From JAFGBM01 sp964564915 (lineage in GTDB: Bacteria > Actinomycetota > Actinomycetes > Actinomycetales > Demequinaceae), in the NCBI GenBank assembly GCA_964564915.1, contig CAZMCU010000003.1:7246-71245 (forward strand): a stretch of 64,000 bases of DNA, given 5' to 3'. The stretch's first letter is position 1, and each line of letters begins with the position of its first letter. Shown piece by piece: positions 62,874 through 64,000 of the stretch. Made by a program: the position numbers and the translations under genes. The notes under the pieces are model-generated. The model was not told the DNA's origin. It was given only the letters and a program-made list of their open reading frames with translations, and did not search any database.

Positions 62874-63946
62874 GGATCTTCTTGGGGCTCATCACCCCTC
62901 TGGTCGCGTACTCCGTCATCACCCTGCTCCACGTCGTCATCCCCGTGAAGAGGACGAGGGGCTACGCCCGGAGCGCCGCGACGGGTGACGTGCTGACCTA
63001 CCGGATCAACGGGAAGTTCGTTCTGGGGGCGAGCGTCCTGATCTGGTTCGCGCTGGGGTACACCGACGTCGTGCCGTACGTGTGGCTGTACGACACCCGA
63101 TGGCTGGGGCTCGTCGGTGCGGTCGCTATTGGGTTGGCGTTTTCTATTTTTGTGGTGCTCCGGTACCCGTCGACCGGTAGACATTTCCTCGCCGACCTCT
63201 GGTTTGGCCGGGCGAAGGAGGCGCAACTGGGGGACGGCTTCATCGACGCCAAGATGTGGTTCTATCTCATCGGCGCCGTCATGCTCCAGCTGAACGTCCT
63301 CTCCTTCGCGGCGTATCACCTCGAGAGCGTCGAGCCCGTCAACCCCGGCTTCCTTCTCGGCTGTGCGATGTTGACGTGGTTCGTCGTCGACTACCTGACG
63401 TTCGAGAAGATCCACCTGTGGACGTATGACTTCATCGCCGAGCGCGTGGGGTTCAAACTGGGATGGGGCTGCCTGACGTTCTACCCGTACTTCTACACGG
63501 TCGCGCTGTGGTCCACCGCGGACCGCCCCAATCCCGATCGTCCCGTGTGGCTGACGGTCCTCTTCGGCGCTATCTTCCTCGGCGGCTGGGTGCTGACCCG
63601 CGGCGCGAACATCCAGAAGTACCTCTTCAAGACCGCTCCCGACCGGACGTTCCTGGGGATGAAACCGGAGGTGCTGACCGACGGCAAGCGGAACCTCCTT
63701 GCCAATGGCTTCTGGGGTGTCAGCCGCCACATCAACTACCTCGGGGAGATCGTGCAGGCCGTGGCCGTGGCCCTTGCCGCGGGTTATTTCGGGGTCTGGG
63801 CGGTGTGGTTGTACCCGGCCTACTACGTTGGGCTCTTGTTTAGCCGCCAGGCCGACGACGACAAGATTTGCCACGCCAAGTACGGGAAGTTGTGGGATCG
63901 GTACACGGCGAAGGTGAAATACAAGATCATTCCTTACGTGTACTGA
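62870..63946 (+). CDS. ERG4/ERG24-family (sterol C14/C24-reductase-like) membrane protein
   Basis: The 358-aa membrane protein has about eight to nine hydrophobic segments. Its C-terminal part carries the ERG4/ERG24 family signature: GFWGVSRHINYLGEI near residue 283, then LLFSRQADDDKICHAKYG and DRYTAKVKYKIIPYVY at the very end. In eukaryotes this family reduces sterol double bonds with NADPH; the bacterial substrate is unknown and no sterol pathway is in view. It is translationally coupled to the SDR. The last 54 bases of the window hold nothing recognisable. Confidence 0.9.
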   Translation: MRIFLGLITPLVAYSVITLLHVVIPVKRTRGYARSAATGDVLTYRINGKFVLGASVLIWFALGYTDVVPYVWLYDTRWLGLVGAVAIGLAFSIFVVLRYPSTGRHFLADLWFGRAKEAQLGDGFIDAKMWFYLIGAVMLQLNVLSFAAYHLESVEPVNPGFLLGCAMLTWFVVDYLTFEKIHLWTYDFIAERVGFKLGWGCLTFYPYFYTVALWSTADRPNPDRPVWLTVLFGAIFLGGWVLTRGANIQKYLFKTAPDRTFLGMKPEVLTDGKRNLLANGFWGVSRHINYLGEIVQAVAVALAAGYFGVWAVWLYPAYYVGLLFSRQADDDKICHAKYGKLWDRYTAKVKYKIIPYVY

Positions 63947-64000
63947 GTGAGGGTGCCGCGACCGGGGCGATCCACGCGATTTGCGCGACCTACGAAACCT

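Overview
The window is 64 kb of high-GC DNA from an actinobacterium (Actinomycetota; a Micrococcales-like lineage is my guess, not proven). The main evidence is gene order. Reading the minus strand, argS, lysA, hom, thrC, thrB, rho, rpmE, prfA, prmC, sua5, wecA, atpI and atpBEFHAGDC follow one another in the order known from Mycobacterium tuberculosis (around Rv1292-Rv1311). The mismatch-repair nuclease nucS and the GlgE alpha-glucan pathway are also present. A 100-N gap flanked by identical 55-bp ends shows that this is a draft scaffold.

Layout. 1-5.7 kb (minus): gatA (cut by the window edge), gatC, a GNAT/HhH/OmpA trio and ligA. 5.7-13.6 kb (plus): a small membrane protein, an ABC transporter, an ECF sigma factor fused to a zinc-binding anti-sigma-like tail, two paralogous soluble hybrid histidine kinases, and a REC-EAL c-di-GMP phosphodiesterase. 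13.6-15.9 kb: mnmA, a DUF1003 membrane protein and a DHFR/RibD-like reductase. 15.9-25.2 kb: glycogen/alpha-glucan metabolism (glgX, glgP, glgE, glgB) plus a lipoprotein. 25.2-30.9 kb: two envelope proteins, a DivIVA-like coiled coil, a conserved small protein, two alpha/beta hydrolases and a Cys/His-rich small protein. 30.9-45 kb (minus): nucS, the ATP synthase operon, wecA, sua5, prmC, prfA, rpmE and rho. 45.3-49.6 kb: a TetR regulator with a heterodimeric ABC exporter, inserted between rho and thrB. 49.6-58 kb: thrB, thrC, hom, three accessory genes, lysA and argS. 58-64 kb: lipoproteins, tRNA-Arg(CCG), an SGNH hydrolase interrupted by the gap, a pentapeptide-repeat protein, and an SDR plus ERG4/ERG24-like reductase pair.

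How it works together. Translation and cell-wall functions (GatCA, MnmA, PrfA, PrmC, Sua5, WecA), energy (F1Fo ATPase) and aspartate-family amino acids (Hom, ThrC, ThrB, LysA) make up the conserved core. GlgE and GlgB build branched alpha-glucan; GlgP and GlgX degrade it. Genes inside operons are tightly packed, often with 4-nt ATGA or GTGA overlaps. Many first genes of transcription units carry a TANNNT box 6-8 nt before the start codon, which suggests leaderless transcripts.

The most useful non-routine observations are: the collapsible assembly gap, which restores an intact operon; the repeated leaderless-promoter pattern; a perfect TetR operator set between -35 and -10 elements; the kinase/EAL signalling block; the sigma/zinc-finger fusion; the SDR/sterol-reductase-like pair; and two genes carrying low-complexity repeat insertions. 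No prophage, insertion sequence or CRISPR array was seen. No intergenic stretch exceeds 300 bases; the longest, 45036-45328 upstream of rho, holds no gene I can recognise.
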